From assembly GCA_945874095.1 (NCBI GenBank), contig CAMCFM010000280.1, positions 1 to 6,328 of the forward strand: a stretch of 6,328 nt of DNA, in the 5' to 3' direction. The translations under genes and the position numbers were made by a program. This DNA is from Candidatus Kuenenia stuttgartensis (GTDB taxonomy: Bacteria > Planctomycetota > Planctomycetia > Isosphaerales > Isosphaeraceae). Position 1 is the stretch's first letter; every line of letters begins with the position of its first letter. This document shows positions 6,131 through 6,328 of the stretch, in pieces. The notes beneath the pieces were generated by a model. That model searched no databases. It had not been told where the DNA came from and was given only the letters and a program-made list of their open reading frames with translations.

Positions 6131-6328
6131 ACAAAAGATGCTGACTGGGTCGTCGCCAGATGCATGGCACCTGTTCGCCAATGTTAAGATAGGGCGAGTT
6201 TTCTTAGTATTCAGCGAAGCCCGGTGATCTCGGTAAATTTCATAGTCTTGGTTGCATAGGCAAGCAAGGTGATCTGCCGATGAGTTAGGGGGACTTGTAG
6301 ACCAAAGCAATTCACAAGTGAAATGTTG
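6131..6328. other. Non-coding end of window with a small hairpin
   Basis: I see no supported gene in these 198 bases; the only minus-strand open frame (6310-6101) starts at TTG, looks like no protein I know, and runs through the promoter candidate of the TPR gene. One clear element is an inverted repeat with arms CTTGGTTGC (6247-6255) and GCAAGCAAG (6260-6268): eight of nine positions pair (one G-G mismatch) around an ATAG loop. No T-run follows on either strand. The next gene, if close, begins beyond the window. Confidence 0.3.

Noticed and set aside
6101..6310. Minus-strand open frame of 69 codons at the right end
   Set aside because: Starts at TTG, no recognisable protein features, and overlaps the best promoter candidate of the TPR gene.
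1..6328. Insertion sequences, CRISPR arrays, rRNA, attachment sites
   Set aside because: Looked for long direct or terminal inverted repeats, transposase or integrase motifs and regularly spaced repeats; none seen.

Overview
The window looks like ordinary chromosome of a moderate-GC bacterium. I infer a Planctomycetota member, of the Planctopirus/Planctomycetaceae kind. The basis is the character of the two large unrecognised envelope proteins, the small TPR protein, the long gaps between genes and the weak or absent Shine-Dalgarno sequences at several starts. That placement rests on general resemblance, not on a marker gene, and is only moderately sure. There are no mobile elements, CRISPR arrays, rRNA or tRNA genes.

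Layout from left to right: (1) positions 1-530, minus strand, the first 176 residues of enolase (eno), cut by the window edge; (2) 531-743, a non-coding leader upstream of eno with two adjacent potential hairpins; (3) 744-1721, minus, a 325-residue predicted secreted or membrane protein of unknown function; (4) 1847-3811, minus, a 654-residue membrane-anchored, mostly helical protein of unknown function; (5) 3812-4153, a 342-base divergent intergenic region; (6) 4154-5683, plus, complete pyruvate kinase (pyk); (7) 5720-6043, minus, a 107-residue TPR protein converging on pyk, with a plausible promoter at 6103-6130; (8) 6131-6328, non-coding as far as visible.

Two enzymes of lower glycolysis, enolase (2-phosphoglycerate to phosphoenolpyruvate) and pyruvate kinase (phosphoenolpyruvate to pyruvate), catalyse consecutive steps and lie about 3.6 kb apart on opposite strands. 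The two unknown genes sit between them, read toward eno, and are probably co-transcribed with each other. They share a recognisable sequence motif (R-x-x-G-[PA]-[ED]-G-L ... [FY]-G-D), which suggests they are partly homologous and work together at the envelope. This pair is the least understood part of the window and the best candidate for something undescribed. The rest is housekeeping sequence with some candidate regulatory structures.
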